Shown here: in pieces, positions 32,801-46,225 of the stretch | Layout of the letters: each line of letters starts with the position of its first letter | Position numbering within the stretch: position 1 is the stretch's first letter | DNA from: Plumapathes pennacea | Lineage: Eukaryota > Cnidaria > Anthozoa > Antipatharia > Myriopathidae | Direction: 5' to 3' | NCBI GenBank assembly: GCA_964036295.1 | Contig: OZ038470.1 | Location: 2,469,501 to 2,533,500 of the forward strand | DNA length: 64,000 bases | Program-made: the position numbers and the translations under genes | The notes under the pieces: model-generated | The model's database searches: none | Told to the model about the DNA's origin: nothing | The model's input: the letters and a program-made list of their open reading frames with translations, nothing else

Positions 32801-35800
32801 AAGTAGCTCATTTCAATATTGGTATGGTAAGCATGTGACAATGGGCATTTTATTAGACTAAACATGCTTTGAACAGCTGAGCCCAGGTTGATGTTATGCT
32901 AATAATATTATCACCTTTATACACAAATTTCTGCATAAATACAGTCTTGCTAGACATTTCCAAAAATTACAGAACAACCAAGCGTCATACTTAGTTCAAG
33001 ACCTATATCAAGTTATTCACATGTATGCATTTTGGGAATGTTCTATGTGGACCAATGCAAGTCCACAGTAAGCAACAGTGATGTCTGGATTATTTAACAA
33101 CTAATTTGAGGTACTCTGTGCTTCTCAACAGTTGTGGATCTCAGAGAAATCCAGTTTGCTTCTGAGTGTTGAGGAAGTCACCAACATGAAGGACCTCTCC
33201 ACTGTGATGGTGCTACAGCGTCGACTCAACAGTATTCAGAGGGATGTAGGACCCTTGGAGGACAAGGTACAGTACTGAATAAACTAGTAAAGAAAAGCTA
33301 TGCATTGTTACTCAAGGATTGTTGAAAGTTTTTTTATTTGGTTTGAAAACATTTGTATGGGAATCTACCCACTGGCTCAGAATCTGTTTTCAGCTGTCCC
33401 ATCCAACTCCTCATTTTACTATCTGTATGGTTGAATATTGCAGTGTTACATTACGAGTCAATACAGGAGATTCACAACATGCTTTACCTTCTTAGGTCAC
33501 TTGCTTGGAAAAGGAAGCGGATGAACTGTGCTCAGAATATGAAGGAGTGAGTGGAATACTTGAATAGTCAGTTGTCAAAATTTTGTTTTGACTAGTTTCA
33601 ACTGATCCATGTTTCAGCTTCTTGTCTGTGTAGCCAGGTTGGTTACATTGTTGTTGCAAAGGGGATGAAAAAGTTAGGCAAAAAAAATGGATAGAACTCA
33701 AAACAAGAAATAATTGTAGTAGATTGATGATAAATGAAAAAATGATAATAAAGGCTGATAGTTGTACCGCAAAGAGACATTTTGATTCTGGCTGTCGGTT
33801 GGAACATAGTAGTTAGGCAACTTTTGTAATGCATGCTGGTGTTTTACTTATGAAACAGGAGCCAGAGGAGCCAATAATCAGGGAGAAAATTGAAAACGTG
33901 AGCACTCCGTGGAATGAACTCAAGAACAATGTAAGTTGGCTTGTCCTCTTGTCTATTCCCAGTTGAGTTACTTCTGCCTTGAAGTATGTCTGTCTGTGTT
34001 TTGAGCATATTCATGTCTGCAGTATAAGTGGCATGTTTGTACTAACTTCGAGTCATTGCAGTTATTGGACATAATACATGTGTTTGTTTTTAGTGGCCAG
34101 TTCTTGTTACTTCAGGTGTAAGGTGCATGTGTAAACATTCATTTCTCTCATTTCAGGTTAAGCAACGTGATGAGGCCCTGGCTGAGTCTGGTGAACTGCA
34201 AAGATTTGTCATTGATCTGGATGACTTCCAGGAATGGTAAGGAACCTAACCCTTCGGTATTTGTCTCTTGCTCTTTCGAAATAAGTCACCCAATCTTTCT
34301 GTATTTAATTGCTGTTTTCACACAGGTTGAATAATACTGAGGAACAGGTCGTGTCAGATGAAATCCCCAACAGCTTGCTGGATGCTGAGCAGATGCTCAA
34401 AGAACACGAGGATCTCAAGGTAACCAGGGACTCTTCAACCTTCATGGCAAGGCAGCAAATGGGTCAGATAAAAGAAATAGTCTATGTGGTAGATAGATGG
34501 ACTAGTATCTGCATATTCTTCTGGGAACTTGCTTGGTGCAATTATTGTTGGATGTCGTAGTGTTACAGTTGACATCAAGAACACTTCATAGTGTACTGCA
34601 ACGAAACAGAAAAGTTATCATGCTTGATATAAATGGTTTAGACACCATTACTGTATGTTCACTTCCATGACTGTGAGTCAATCACCCACCGATGCCTGTG
34701 CTTCAAGTTTTGGTTTCCTGATTTGATCGGCAGGATGAGATCGACAGTCGTGAGCCGGACTTCTCTCAGCTGATGGAGAGCGGACCCAAGTGGATCCAGG
34801 ATGAGTCAGACCTGCAGCAGCAATCCCTCAAAGAACAGCTCGACAATCTCGAGACAGGCTGGAACGACCTGCACGTCCTGTGGGAGAAGAGGAAGAGGCT
34901 TCTAATTGAGGCGCTGAATAATCAGGTACCGTACACCAGGGCCCAATTCTCAGCGTGATCACCGATAATCTTCTAGACATTGTTTTGATCTGTAGCGTTG
35001 GGAGATTGTCAATTAATCAGCAGTCTTTCATCCGTCTTGGTGGTGATCGTAGTTTTGAACTCCTCCCCTCGGGGACTAACTTTCTACACTGGTGTTTGTA
35101 GTTCATTATCCCTAAACTACTTCCTGAGTTTAGTGATATTCAACCAATGACTGACAAAGCTTCACTTTATCTATTCAGCTTTTCATCCGGGACTCCAAGC
35201 AGTGCGAGGCTTTACTTGGTCAGCAGGAACTCTTCTTGTCTAAACAGGAGGTTGGGGTGAGTATTGTGCGATATTCTAACTTCTGTGCAGATAAATGTAG
35301 TACTATCTGTACACGTAGATTTGCACAAGTTACGACCATTACTTACATGTATCCGTTTCTTCCTATCAACTCCCTCAGAAATCGATCATTTTTTGGTGCC
35401 ATTTTTGCATCGATGTGTTAATATCATCGGTCATTTTTGTGTAGGACAGGAGGTGAAAACGCATCCGTGTAAACGCACCCTAAATTTTTTTTTTTTTTTT
35501 TTCTGTTCGTTGTCTTGTGCAGGCCACTGTTGAGGCAGTCATGGATCAGATCAAGAAACACGAGGAGTTTACTCACAGAATGGACGCTAATGACGAGAAG
35601 ATCAACCAAATGGTGACTTTTGCTGACCGACTTGCCAGCGAGAATCACTATGCGGGAGACAAGATTGCGGCGAAAGCCCAAAGCATTGATGAATGGTATG
35701 GAATGCACTTCTTGATTTTGTTTTGATGCAAATAAGCTCTGTCGTAAACTATCTAACTTGTCCAACTTTTAAGTCCGGTTCACACGAGTAAAGCAAGCGT

Positions 35801-38800
35801 TCACACGGTAAAATTTGTGAAGCAAGCGCAGAGACAAGCACAAAAAATGAATGGGAACATTTCCATTCTCTTGCGCTTGCTGTACTATGTGAACTAGGTC
35901 TGCTGGATTTTTGTAGCACCGTTGGAGCGGCGCGATTTGTAGCCAAGCTCACTGCTTTGTATTCTTAAACGGGCCTTCTCGGCCTAGTGGAGTTAAATGT
36001 AAGCTACCAAAGAGCTGCCCTTGCCATGGTCTGAATATAAAAGGATTTAGCACGGACTTAAGTGGAGGGAGATAGTTCAGGATGAACATTTAGAATCTCT
36101 AACAACGTCAACTCTAATTCTTCAGGAGAGTGGCTAACCGCCAGAAACTTGAGGCAGCCTTGGTGAGACTCAGGGACGCTCTGCAGCTGCAGCAGTTCAT
36201 CCAGGACGCCGAGGAGGTAAGCAGTTGCAGCGCAGATGCATTTATGAGACAGTGTACAGTTAAGCTGCAGTTACCTGTGTTCGAGGAGGAGGAGGAGGAG
36301 GAGGAGGGGGTTATAGGACTCTCCCCTTGATCGATAATATGGGGGCTCCGCCCGAAAGGGGTCCGTCGAGCCTCTGGTATTAAAAAGGTGTGGAACGTAT
36401 TCGGGAGAATCGATAAGAAGGGCTGGCCAAAGGAAAATCGTATTAGTATTTTATAGTTCTAAAACTTGTCCCTCGCTAGAGAAGTTCGCAAGTTCGTGTT
36501 CCCAGTTGCGTACGGTCTTTCTGGACGTTTTCCTGTCCAAAATGTATAGAAAGGATGCTTTTTTTTTTTTCACTGGAGGTATGTGAAAGGATCACTGTTT
36601 TGACCCCAGGATGGGCGGAGTCTCCCCGTATAAATTTCTCTCATCTACGTGCTCGTAATACTTGCGGTCGTGCCCGGGTTTTGCTTTCTTGTTAAATCTC
36701 TTGAACTCTCTTCAGATGTACGACTGGTTGAGTGAGCGTTACAACATTGCGTCGGAAGAATCCTTCAGAGACCTGAGTAACATTCAAGGTAAAGTGATGC
36801 GGCACAAGGCGTTTGAAGCGGAGCTCGAAGCCAACAAAGAGAGGCTGGACCAAATCTGCGAGGTGAGAAGCACTTGAGAAACGAAGAATAACGCAGTGCA
36901 TCGGATAACGTCACATCACGCACCATCACACTGCATAACATAATAACAATAAACACATGACATTACAATAGCCATAGCAAAGTATATCACAACACACATC
37001 GCAATTCAACGCAACACATCACATAATATCAATTCGACACATGAGTCAATGTAATAATACATTACATTATATATCAGCCATACCCAACACCATTTATTGC
37101 AATACAGCTAAACACATCTAGCATCACACGTTGCATCAAACTACTACACAACACAACATTAACATAGCACAACGCCACATAACACAACATTAACATAGCA
37201 CAACGCCACATAACACAACATTAACATAGCACAACGCCACATAACACAACATTAACATAGCACAACGCCACATAACACAACATTAACATAGCACAACGCC
37301 ACATAACACAACATTAACATAGCACAACGCCACATAACACAACATTAACATAACACAACGCCACATAACACAACATTAACATAACACAACGCCACATAAC
37401 ACAACATTAACAACACAACGCCACATAACACAACATTAACATAACACAACGCCACATAACACAACATTAACATAACACAACGCCACATAACACAACATTA
37501 ACAACACAACGCCACATAACACAACATTAACATAACACAACGCCACATAACACAACGATATACAACGACACCACAACCCATCGCTGCACAGAAATATCTG
37601 TGCAATCCTTGTTAGAGCTATATTATTTTGTTTCATTATCAATCCCATACTCGGCTGTTTGAAAACCTTCTTATTTCTCAACCTGCAGTCCGGCCGTAGT
37701 CTTGCAGAAGACAAACCAGAAGACAAGCCCGAGATCGATGAACGCCTAGAGAAACTTAACATAAAATGGCAAGAGCTGGAAGCCGCGTCCAAACGTAAGG
37801 GACAGAAACTCGGCGACGCCAAGAAACAGGAAGAGTTCAACGCAGGAGTCAAGAACATCGAAGGCTGGATCACTGAACTGGAGTCGATTAACGTCTCGAC
37901 TGAGAAGGCCACAGATCTCACCACAGCCACACGACTGTACCAGAAACATAAGGTGAGAGACAAACAGAAAGCTCAGGACAGTTTTGATCCCGACATATTT
38001 TGGACAGTTTCAATCCTATGAGTAGGGCCTTTTGGAATTAAATAAACCGTTCGTTTTCAGATGATGAAGGAAGAGATCAAAGCGAAGAGAACGCACATGG
38101 CAGAACTCAACTCTGCGGCGCAGGATCTGGTTGACGCGGGGCACTTTGACCCAGACGCTGTCAAGGAACAGACCATCGTCATGGAGCAGAGGTGATGTGC
38201 TCGCGTTTTGTAGCTTTTCTTTTCAACGCGTTCTCTGTGGGGGAATTGTGTTGTGAGTTCAGCGTCAATGTTAAACGTTTCTTTTGTGTTCATCAGGTAT
38301 GATGCCATGGAGGCTCCTATGGACGAAAGGGAAGCAGATTTGGAGTCTTCCCTGAATTTCTACCAATTCAACAGAGATGTTGACGATGAAGAGGTTCGTA
38401 CTAAGAGTATCCCAAAGTTTTGTATAAAGAGTGTTGACATTCTGGATTCTGGCTGCCTTTGCAGTTACACTGTTATAAAATAACTAGAACTGCGACCCGC
38501 CCCTTGCGAGGGAAACTAATCGCGTCACTATCGCGTCCCGAAGTATTCAGTCCATCGTTCCTCATTCGTTCACCATTAATATCCTCAAAGGTGGAGGGAT
38601 TTTTATACCGCGCTCAATGTGATTGGATAAAAATCATTTCATATTGGAATACGGTATATGAAAGGCTGGCTTGACAACAAGGCAATCGGCATTTTCCTTG
38701 CTTGTTTATATTTAGAGCGCAGTTTCGTCTTTCTCGTGTCTGATGCCTTGTTTTACTCTTCTCGCACTTGTAGGCCTGGATAAAAGAGAAAGAACCACAG

Positions 38801-41800
38801 CTGCAATCCACAAATTATGGCAACAACTTGTTTGAGGTCCAAAAACTTCTCAAGAGACATAGGGTAAGAACTCAGTACCAACAAGTTGTCTCCGGACTGT
38901 CTGGGAATTCGATCAGGGTCAGGTAAAATCAGTTGAAGAACATATCAGAATGGTGGCCATAAAACTTTGTTTTGTGTGATTGCGCACTGGAAGTTCTCGC
39001 CAGTCCCGATTTCAGTAAAGAATGTGATGTTAGGCCCAGTTTAGACGTCGCTCTTTTCATTAGTTTGGGTTACGAACATAGTATCAGGGGGGCAGGTCAG
39101 GGAAGTTTCAAGTCTGACCGCTAGTCGGTGGCATCCAAGCTAATTTTTAAAATTGCTTTTTGAGAACACTACTCCCTTTTTCTGTCAGACCCTTTGTTCC
39201 GAGATCAAGAACCACGAAAAGAATAAAGACTCGATCACCGAGAAGGGAAATGAGATGGTTGATGCCGGGCACCCGAGCTCCGACGATATTCGGGCGCGAA
39301 CAGAGGAGTTGCAGGAGCAGTGGGATGACCTCAAGAACCTGTCAGACCAGTACAAAGGCCAGTTGGACCTGTCACTACAGGCTAAACAGGTTTGTGAGGC
39401 ACTCGTTTATATGAGAAGTAAAAAGTACTATTTGCTTCTGTGCATGATTGTGAAAGTGGCTTGTGATTGAATGAACTTTTAACAAAATTAGCACGGCCAC
39501 GACATCTTTGCATTTCAGTAAACTTTTAAAATTTAAACCAGGAAAACGGTTAACAGTCCAAAAAGAACATATGCATTAGCTTGGTTAGGAGCAGTTTTTA
39601 AAATATCCACCCAGTATCCCAACCCTCGCTAATTATGACAGCGTCTGTTAATGGCTTTACTATGCGTGCCTTTTCAGTATTATTATGATGCGTCGGAGGC
39701 CGAGGCGTGGATGAGCGAACAGGAGTTGAACATGATGGGAGATGAGCGAGGAAAAGACGAGGCTAGCGCTAGTGCCATGCTCAAGAAACACGAGACCCTT
39801 GAGGCGGCCATTGCCGACTACTCGGAGACTGTGAACGAGCTGAGAGACACGGCCAACGGCCTGGTAGAGAGCGAACACCCGGAGAGGTAAGAACGGTGCA
39901 CAATTAATGCTCGACAGAAAAATTTGCTCTTGAGAGAATTTTAAACATCTCTCCACGAGAAGAGTGAAGAAGCATCCGCTTTGATTGACCGAGAACCCTC
40001 TCGCTCAGTCAATTACAGGGAGCAGCGAAGCCAAACCAAGCCCAGAATTACTTTCGATAGCCATTGTAAAATTTCTGAAAAAGTTGTCTTTATTTTTTTC
40101 TCGTACTCAGTGAGACTATCCAAGTGCGCCAGGCGCAGGTCGACAAGCTGTACGAAGGCCTGAAGGACTTGGCCGAAGAGCGCCGCGGGAAACTGGACGA
40201 GACTTGCAAGCTGTACCAACTCAACAGGGAGATTGATGATCTGGAGCTGTGGATCGCTGACCGCGAGGTGGTCGCGGGCTCACAAGACACCGGGCAGGAT
40301 TTGGCGCAAGTTGAGGTGAGGAAGGAGCGAAGTGATTTCCTGTACTTTTTGCTCCCTTGTGTCTAGTTTAACTGGTCTCGGGTCTTCCGCACCCTATAAT
40401 TATCTCAAACTCACTGTGCCTTGACTTTTCTCTTCACTCAGCTGCTGATCGAGAAGTTCCGCGAGTTTGCGCGCGAGACCACGACCATCGGCACGGAGCG
40501 AGTGGCTTCAACAAACGCCGTGTGCGACCAGCTTATTGGCACGGGTCACTCGGATGCGGCGACCATTGCGGAGTGGAAGGACCAGATTAACGAGTCCTGG
40601 GCCGGCCTACTGGAGCTGATTGAGACCCGGAAGAAGGTTAGCAGGGCCCCTTTTCTGCTTTTCATGCGCCCGCTGCCCTTGAATGTTCTGTTTCTTCAAC
40701 AAACACTTGGAAATTCTTCAATCCCTGAATTTCTGTTCCTCGTTCTTGTGATTGTGTATGTAATGTGTTCTGTTGTGTTTCGCTTGTTCAGCTGTTGGAG
40801 GAGGCTCGTGAACGACACAAGTTCTTTGATGACGCCAAAGAAGCGCTGGCTATGATTCAAGAGAAAGAGAATCTGTTGACGTCGGATCTGGGTCGAGACT
40901 TGAACAGCGTGCGTCAGTTGCAGGTCATCCATCAGGGATACGAGGCAGATCTGGCGCCACTTGGTAACCAGGTGAGAAAACGCACACGAGCACGCACACG
41001 CACGTCCGCGCACACGCGCGCGTTCACACAAGGATAACTGTGGTACATCAACCTGTTTCTTAATGATGAGGATGTTTGCTTTACTGGAAGCTGCGCGGTT
41101 TTATTTTCCTCCCCTTGCGCGTCACTCGAACGTCTCCAAGTTTAATTGTTGCGGTCGTTCTCAAATAAGACTTGGCTCGCCCGTAATTTTGGGTTCTTGT
41201 TGGAGTGCACATTGTTGTTTCTCTTTTTCTTCAGCAAGTATTGAATTCGCCTTTCGCTGCTTGCAATGGAATGACACACAATTCGCTGAAGCCCGTAGTG
41301 TGCTCAACAGGTTCTTCCCAGTTGCCTCGTTTTGAAAACACATATCCCTGTTTTCTCGTCTCCAGGTCGCCGCTGTTCAAGAAGAGGCGGCGCGGTTGCA
41401 GGGCTCGTACGCCGGCGACAAAGCGCGGGAAATCCAGCAGAAAGAAGACGAAGTGGTGGAGGCGTGGAAAAATCTCAACCTTCACGTGCGCCAGAGAACG
41501 GACTTACTGCACGACGCAGATGACCTTCATCGCTTCCTCCTGGCCGTCAAGGAACAGATGCTGTGGATTAACGATATGCTCAAGCCTATCCTGGCCTACG
41601 AGAAAGCCAAGTGAGTTTGGATTTCAGATCAGAAAAATCAGTGATCAGAGCTTCAAGAATAAGTGCTGCTCAAAATCGAGAAAATGTCTCTTTGATCCTG
41701 TGATTACTGCTAGTAAAGGTGCGGTAATACGGGCAACATTTTCAGTGCAGCTTGTCGTGAAACAATGTTGCGTTGCAAGTTGCACCGTAATGTTGCGCGT

Positions 41801-43599
41801 ATTACCACCGTGTTGCAAGTTGCAGCAACATGTTGCACGAAGTAGAACCCACTTCTACGTGCAACATGTTGCTGCACCTTGCAACACGGTGGTAATACGC
41901 GCGACATTACGGTGCAACTTGCAACGCAAAATTGTTGCACGACAAGTTGCACTGAAAATGTTGCCCGTATTACCGCGCCTTAAGCGGGCATTGCGCAAAA
42001 CACGTAGAAAAGACAGGAAATTCAAAGACTAAAGGATATTCTGGTATCCTGGCCAATCGCATATTCAAAGCTCGATGAACCCAGCATTACCTATCTTTCA
42101 TTTAGCCTAATTTAAAGACGACAAAAAAAGTTCGGACCTTAATCTTGCTTTCAATAACTGGGTCCTAATGTTTTGTGTGTTCTTGTGGGTAACTCGTTTG
42201 CTTGGTGTCTACAGGGATGTTCCTGGCGTGGAAGCCCTCCAGCGAGAACACCAGAGCCTCAAAGTCGAGATCGACGCACGGCAAGATGGCTTCCAGGACG
42301 TGATAAAGATGGGAGAGGCGCTCCTGGCCAAAAACCACTACGCCACTGTAGAGGTAAAAAACAAAAACACGTGGAAGCACGTTTTACTTTCACAGGTTTT
42401 GTTGCGTCGGGTAGGCAAGCGAGTCGTCTTAATCGCTAATAAAATTTGTTGGCCCTGCATCCTCGAAAGCAAATGTTTCTCCATCTGACTCGTTCGGATA
42501 GTAAATATATTTCTGCTTGGCCTAAAATGATCTGTTTTTACATTATTTCGTTTGGAGATTTAAAACTATCTTTTGAAGACGTTCCGGGTGTAAACAAAAT
42601 CTCGGATTGGCTGAGAGGAGTCCTGTATAAGCCTTGTGGCTCCAAGGAACATCTGACCTACTTTGTCTCTCAAGTTTCGGTTGGTGGACCTGATTCATAA
42701 TGAGTCGTTTTTCTTTTCTCCAGATCCAAGAGAAACTGGACATGTTAAACCGTAGCAGGGACGAGCTACAACTGGAGTGGGAAAAGAGATGGGAGCACTT
42801 GAGCCTCAGTGAGTTACACTCCACGTGAACATATAGATACTTTCTTGTTGGTCTAAGGATTAGCTTCACTCCCCCACCCCACCCCACCTCTTTTTACTGG
42901 TGTGTTGATTGTTTGTTTGTTTGTTTGTTTGTTTGTTTTCTGAATTACTTCAGTCCTGGAGGTCATGCAGTTTGCACGAGACGCGTACATGGCGGAAAGA
43001 TGGATGGCCAGTCAGGAGCCTCAGCTTAAGACAGACAATGTTGGGGTAAGTATACCAAGAATATTGCATCCTAACCACTCAGATCAATTCAGTAAACATT
43101 TACACGAGAAAATAACAGTTTAGCTGAGGGTAGTTTAATTAAACTTTCAACAACCAGGTCCAATTCTCATATGTTTTGTGCTATGATATTGGACTATAGT
43201 GTGTTACCGTTCTGGATCAGAGGCATATTTTCGGCTTTGTCCGTAGGTTTCCTTTATTTCCTCTGTTTGCTTATTTTGTTGTTTCTTTGTTTGTCTGTTT
43301 TTAGGAGGACATAGCTGATGTGGAGAAACTGCTTGAGAAGCACAGCAACTTCGAGAAGCTTGTCACTGCACAAGAAGAAAGATTCCTGGCTCTGGAGAGG
43401 CTCACGGCGGTAAGTTAGATTTTTCTTCCACCAAACATTTCTCCGTTAGTTCTTGACCTCTTGCAAGTAGATCTTCATATCGTAACGGATTTCGCCCTCA
43501 CTTTAAAGTGTTCTTTTCAATTAAACGTTTTCATCCAGTGTCTCTCGTTGTCAACTTTTCTACAGAAATGCTGTATTTCTGTAAAAAAAAAAATTGTGT

Positions 43600-43630
<31 letters not shown>

Positions 43631-45969
43631 GGGGGGGGCTGTATGTCCATTTCCCTTTTCATCAAAACTTGGCACCATTCCCATGCGTTCTGTGTAAATA
43701 TAAGAGCTTGGTAATGCCACTGATCAAAAGCAGTTTTGATGCGAACTCCGTTTGTATCTTCTAGTTCGAAGAACGGGAGAAACTTCGCCGCAAAGCCGAG
43801 AAAGAACGACGGGAGAGAGAGGAGCGGGAGAAGGTAGAGAGACAGGAGAGAGAGCGCCGAGAGGCGGAGGAGCGTGAACGCCAACGACAGATGGAAGAGG
43901 AGGCGGCGAGGCGACGAGCCGAGCAAGAAAAGCGGGAAGCCGAACAGAAGGCCGCAGAGGTGGTCGTGCAGGCCTCGGCTCAAGCACAGGTGAGAGGGGA
44001 CTGATGTAAGGAGCGAAAAGGATTTCGGGAGTCCGGAAGAACTTCCTGATATCTCCTGTAGGGAATGTATAGAGTCCAAAGCCTGCGCTAAATTAATCCA
44101 AAAAAGTTTTAGTTTTATATTAGCAAATGCTGACTGAGTTGGTTTCTTGTTTGACTTAGTTGCGTGTGTGAGTGAGTGAGTGAGTGAGTGAGTGAGTGTG
44201 TGGCTGTTAAAGTTGGTGTGTGTTTTCAGTGCAGTTTGTTCTGATCATTTGTTTCTCTTTTAGGTTCATACTGCGCCGGATGATAAGGGTAAGTCGCCGC
44301 CATGATCTTTTGTCTTCTGCGATATTGGGGATCCGTGCACTAAAGTCTCCTAATATCGAAATATGATTGATTCGTGATGTTACAGAACATAAATGTAAAG
44401 AGCCAAAGTGCCACCCTCACCCCCAATTTTCAGGTCCTGTTTTGCCGTTGATTTATGGTCTTGTTGATTTCTTGTCGATTTCTCGTTGCCAGGTGACGAG
44501 GATGACAGCGTGACCGACATCAAAATGGAGGGTTATCTTCACCGCAAGCCGACCATGGACGGCAACAAGAAGGCCACTATAAGGTAATCATACTCGAGTT
44601 CATAATGAACATTCTCCCAACCATCCAAGAATTATTGTATGAGTGATCTAGTGAGAATTGATTGCTCGATCAACTGTTAACTGAGCAAGCTATCAATCGC
44701 TAGGTTCCCCTGGCTATACGTGCAGTTCTGGTAAAAGATTGAAACAGAAATTTGAAGATGATCTCTTGGACTGCACTGGGTTGTCATGTTCTTGTTCGTT
44801 GTGCGATGAGCTTCAGTATGCGTGGTGGATATGACTACTTGAAGTGTGAAATTTGATGTGCAACAGCAGTGCATTCTCTGGGTTGGTTCTGTCTTTGTGT
44901 CCCTATTCTTGCGCTTCCTATTGACCTTTGTTTTCGTGTGTTCACCTTCTCATCGCAGGCAGTGGAAGTCTTTCTATGTTATCCTGAGAGATATGGAACT
45001 TCACTTCTATAAGGACCAGAAAAGCACTAGAACCTCGGTAAGACTTCTCGACAAGACACCACGGAAATACGTTTTTTGGCCATGCGGGTCACCTTGTCTT
45101 CGAGTCAGCAGTTGTTGCACAAAACTGTAGATTCAGATTTTGTAGTTAAAGGCAACGCTCGTAGTTAATTCAGTGCATTTTCTACAACGTAAGTTGTACA
45201 CACACACACATACACACAAAAAACGCTTGCACATGAGGTGACATGTTACATAGAGTTTGACCAAGTTGGCAAGAACGCTGAGCAATCGAACTGACGTCAC
45301 GACCGTATTTCATTCCGCGGTTCTCTCGACAAGTGAACTCCTAACCGTCGACTCCTATTCTCACAATACTCTCTTCTCTTGTTTATCCTCTTAGGAACAT
45401 GAAGCTGCACACCCACTACAGACCAGTGGTAACGAGTGTGAAGTAGCCAATGACTACACGAAGAGAAAGCACGTGTTCCGATTCAGGTCAGCATCTTCCG
45501 ATCATTTATCGATTTTATTCTTTGAAATAAAAAGAGCGACATCCTACCTCCCTTTTTTATTTTTTGCGTTTGTTTTCAATACACTCTGGCAGTTCTATCC
45601 AGACAAATCTACTGGTTTATTTTTCTTCCAAGCACACAGTTGTTGTAGCATCGGTTTCTTTAATATCTTCCATGTATTCATGTGCGCTTACCGACCTAAG
45701 CTAATCGTGCAATAAATCCATTTCCACAGAACGAGCGGATACGAATACCTTTTCCAGGCGAAGGATGAGGTAAGATTACCTGTTTAGACAACTTTGTTCT
45801 TTTCATCTTCTATTCTCGTGCTCTCTGGATTCCCTTTCTCCTATCTGGTCCCGTCATCACTATCATCATCACCACCATCATTATCATCATCATCATCATC
45901 ACCATCACCATCATCATCATCATCATTATCATCATCGTCATCATCATCATCATCATCATCATCATCACC

Positions 45970-46021
<52 letters not shown>

Positions 46022-46225
46022 CCATCATCATCACCATCATTATCATCATCATCATCCATCCCCTCATCTTTGTCTCCTTTTCGTTCTCTCATTTCTCACT
46101 TTACAACTCTTTCTGTGTAGGAGGACATGAAACTGTGGATTAGACACATAACAGAAGCAAAGGAGGGAACACCCGTCAAGAAAGAGAAGCGACCCAGCTC
46201 CAAGAAGGGCAAGAAGAAACACTGA
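20866..46225 (+). CDS. SPTBN: Beta-spectrin (non-erythroid type), 54 exons, 2,342 aa
   Basis: All 53 introns are GT-AG and every junction keeps phase. Exons: 20866-20985, 23405-23537, 25099-25250, 25808-25888, 26109-26201, 26540-26628, 26939-27019, 27234-27349, 27537-27837, 28021-28138, 28345-28409, 28588-28630, 28850-28975, 29106-29194, 29343-29481, 29587-29749, 30193-30434, 31038-31355, 31625-31702, 31854-31891, 32019-32145, 32326-32537, 32702-32798, 33132-33266, 33496-33546, 33859-33930, 34157-34236, 34326-34419, 34734-34925, 35179-35256, 35523-35695, 36126-36216, 36716-36862, 37689-37952, 38061-38191, 38297-38393, 38774-38863, 39189-39389, 39678-39886, 40111-40315, 40442-40636, 40792-40971, 41366-41610, 42215-42353, 42724-42808, 42954-43045, 43305-43409, 43765-43989, 44264-44288, 44493-44583, 44959-45037, 45395-45486, 45730-45769, 46121-46225. 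Two CH domains (about residues 88-310, '[12 protein letters not shown]', '[17 protein letters not shown]') bind actin. About 17 spectrin repeats follow, then an Arg/Glu-rich helix (2125-2199), a PH domain (about 2216-2318, 'MEGYLHRK', 'YLFQAKDE') and a Lys-rich tail. Length matches human SPTBN1 (2,364 aa). With alpha-spectrin it forms the submembrane skeleton. The region of repeats 14-15 (ankyrin site in relatives) is intact. Confidence 0.95.
22512..22561. repeat. (CAA)n microsatellite in spectrin intron 1
   Basis: AACAACAAC run, interrupted once by AGATA. Confidence 0.8.
25362..25545. repeat. TTAA-type MITE copy in spectrin intron 3
   Basis: Contains ACAGATTCTCCCAACATTTTG, GTGATGTAGTGAGAAT and GCAAGCTATCAAAAGC. 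Ends are eroded. Confidence 0.6.
26634..26835. repeat. TTAA-type MITE copy in spectrin intron 6
   Basis: Opens TTAACTCTTTCTCTCCC and closes GAAGTCGATCACTCCAGG. It is nearly full length and close to the copy at 60920-61119. Further partial copies lie at about 27846-27985 and 30489-30600. Confidence 0.7.
29790..29905. repeat. AATAAGCACCCC-type dispersed repeat in spectrin intron 16
   Basis: Four spaced copies of an AATAAGTGCCCC/AATAAGCACC motif in about 100 bp, unrelated to the exons. Confidence 0.4.
30680..30870. repeat. Dispersed repeat with AAACCAAAACCAAAG and GCGTTTGGTTTT
   Basis: Similar blocks in the same order are found at about 8900-9050 and 49380-49640. Inverted ends suggest a decayed DNA element. 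Confidence 0.45.
37147..37562. repeat. 31-bp minisatellite in spectrin intron 33
   Basis: About 13 tandem units of ACACAACATTAACATAGCAC + AACGCCACATA (31 bp). Some units are 27 bp because TAGC or TAAC is missing. It lies in an AC-rich intron and does not touch exon 34. Confidence 0.9.
41717..41980. mobile_element. 264-bp fold-back MITE in spectrin intron 43
   Basis: The ends AGGTGCGGTAATACGGGCAA and TTGCCCGTATTACCGCGCCT are inverted, and nearly the whole element is one palindrome rich in GCAACATGTTGC. TAA flanks both ends (41714-41716 and 41981-41983). A relative lies at 54969-55210. The several frames that cross it are artefacts. Confidence 0.8.
43594..43639. repeat. (GT)n-(G)n tract in spectrin intron 47
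   Basis: About 9 GT units run into about 25 consecutive G, a strong G-quadruplex candidate and a likely sequencing trouble spot. Confidence 0.85.
44598..44780. repeat. TTAA-type MITE copy in spectrin intron 50
   Basis: ACATTCTCCCAACCATCCAAG, then TGAGTGATCTAGTGAGAATTG and GCAAGCTATCAATC identify the family. The ends are eroded. Confidence 0.55.
45855..46060. repeat. (ATC)n microsatellite in the last spectrin intron
   Basis: About 200 bp of CATCAT with CACCAT and CATTAT variants. Poly-Ser, poly-Met and poly-Asp frames here are artefacts. Confidence 0.9.

Noticed and set aside
37436..37963. 175-codon minus-strand frame
   Set aside because: Shadow of spectrin exon 34 and the 31-bp minisatellite.
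43531..44079. 182-codon minus-strand frame
   Set aside because: Shadow of the Arg/Glu-rich spectrin exon and the GT/G tract.
45810..46120. Poly-Ser, poly-Met and poly-Asp frames
   Set aside because: Translations of the (ATC)n microsatellite in the last spectrin intron.
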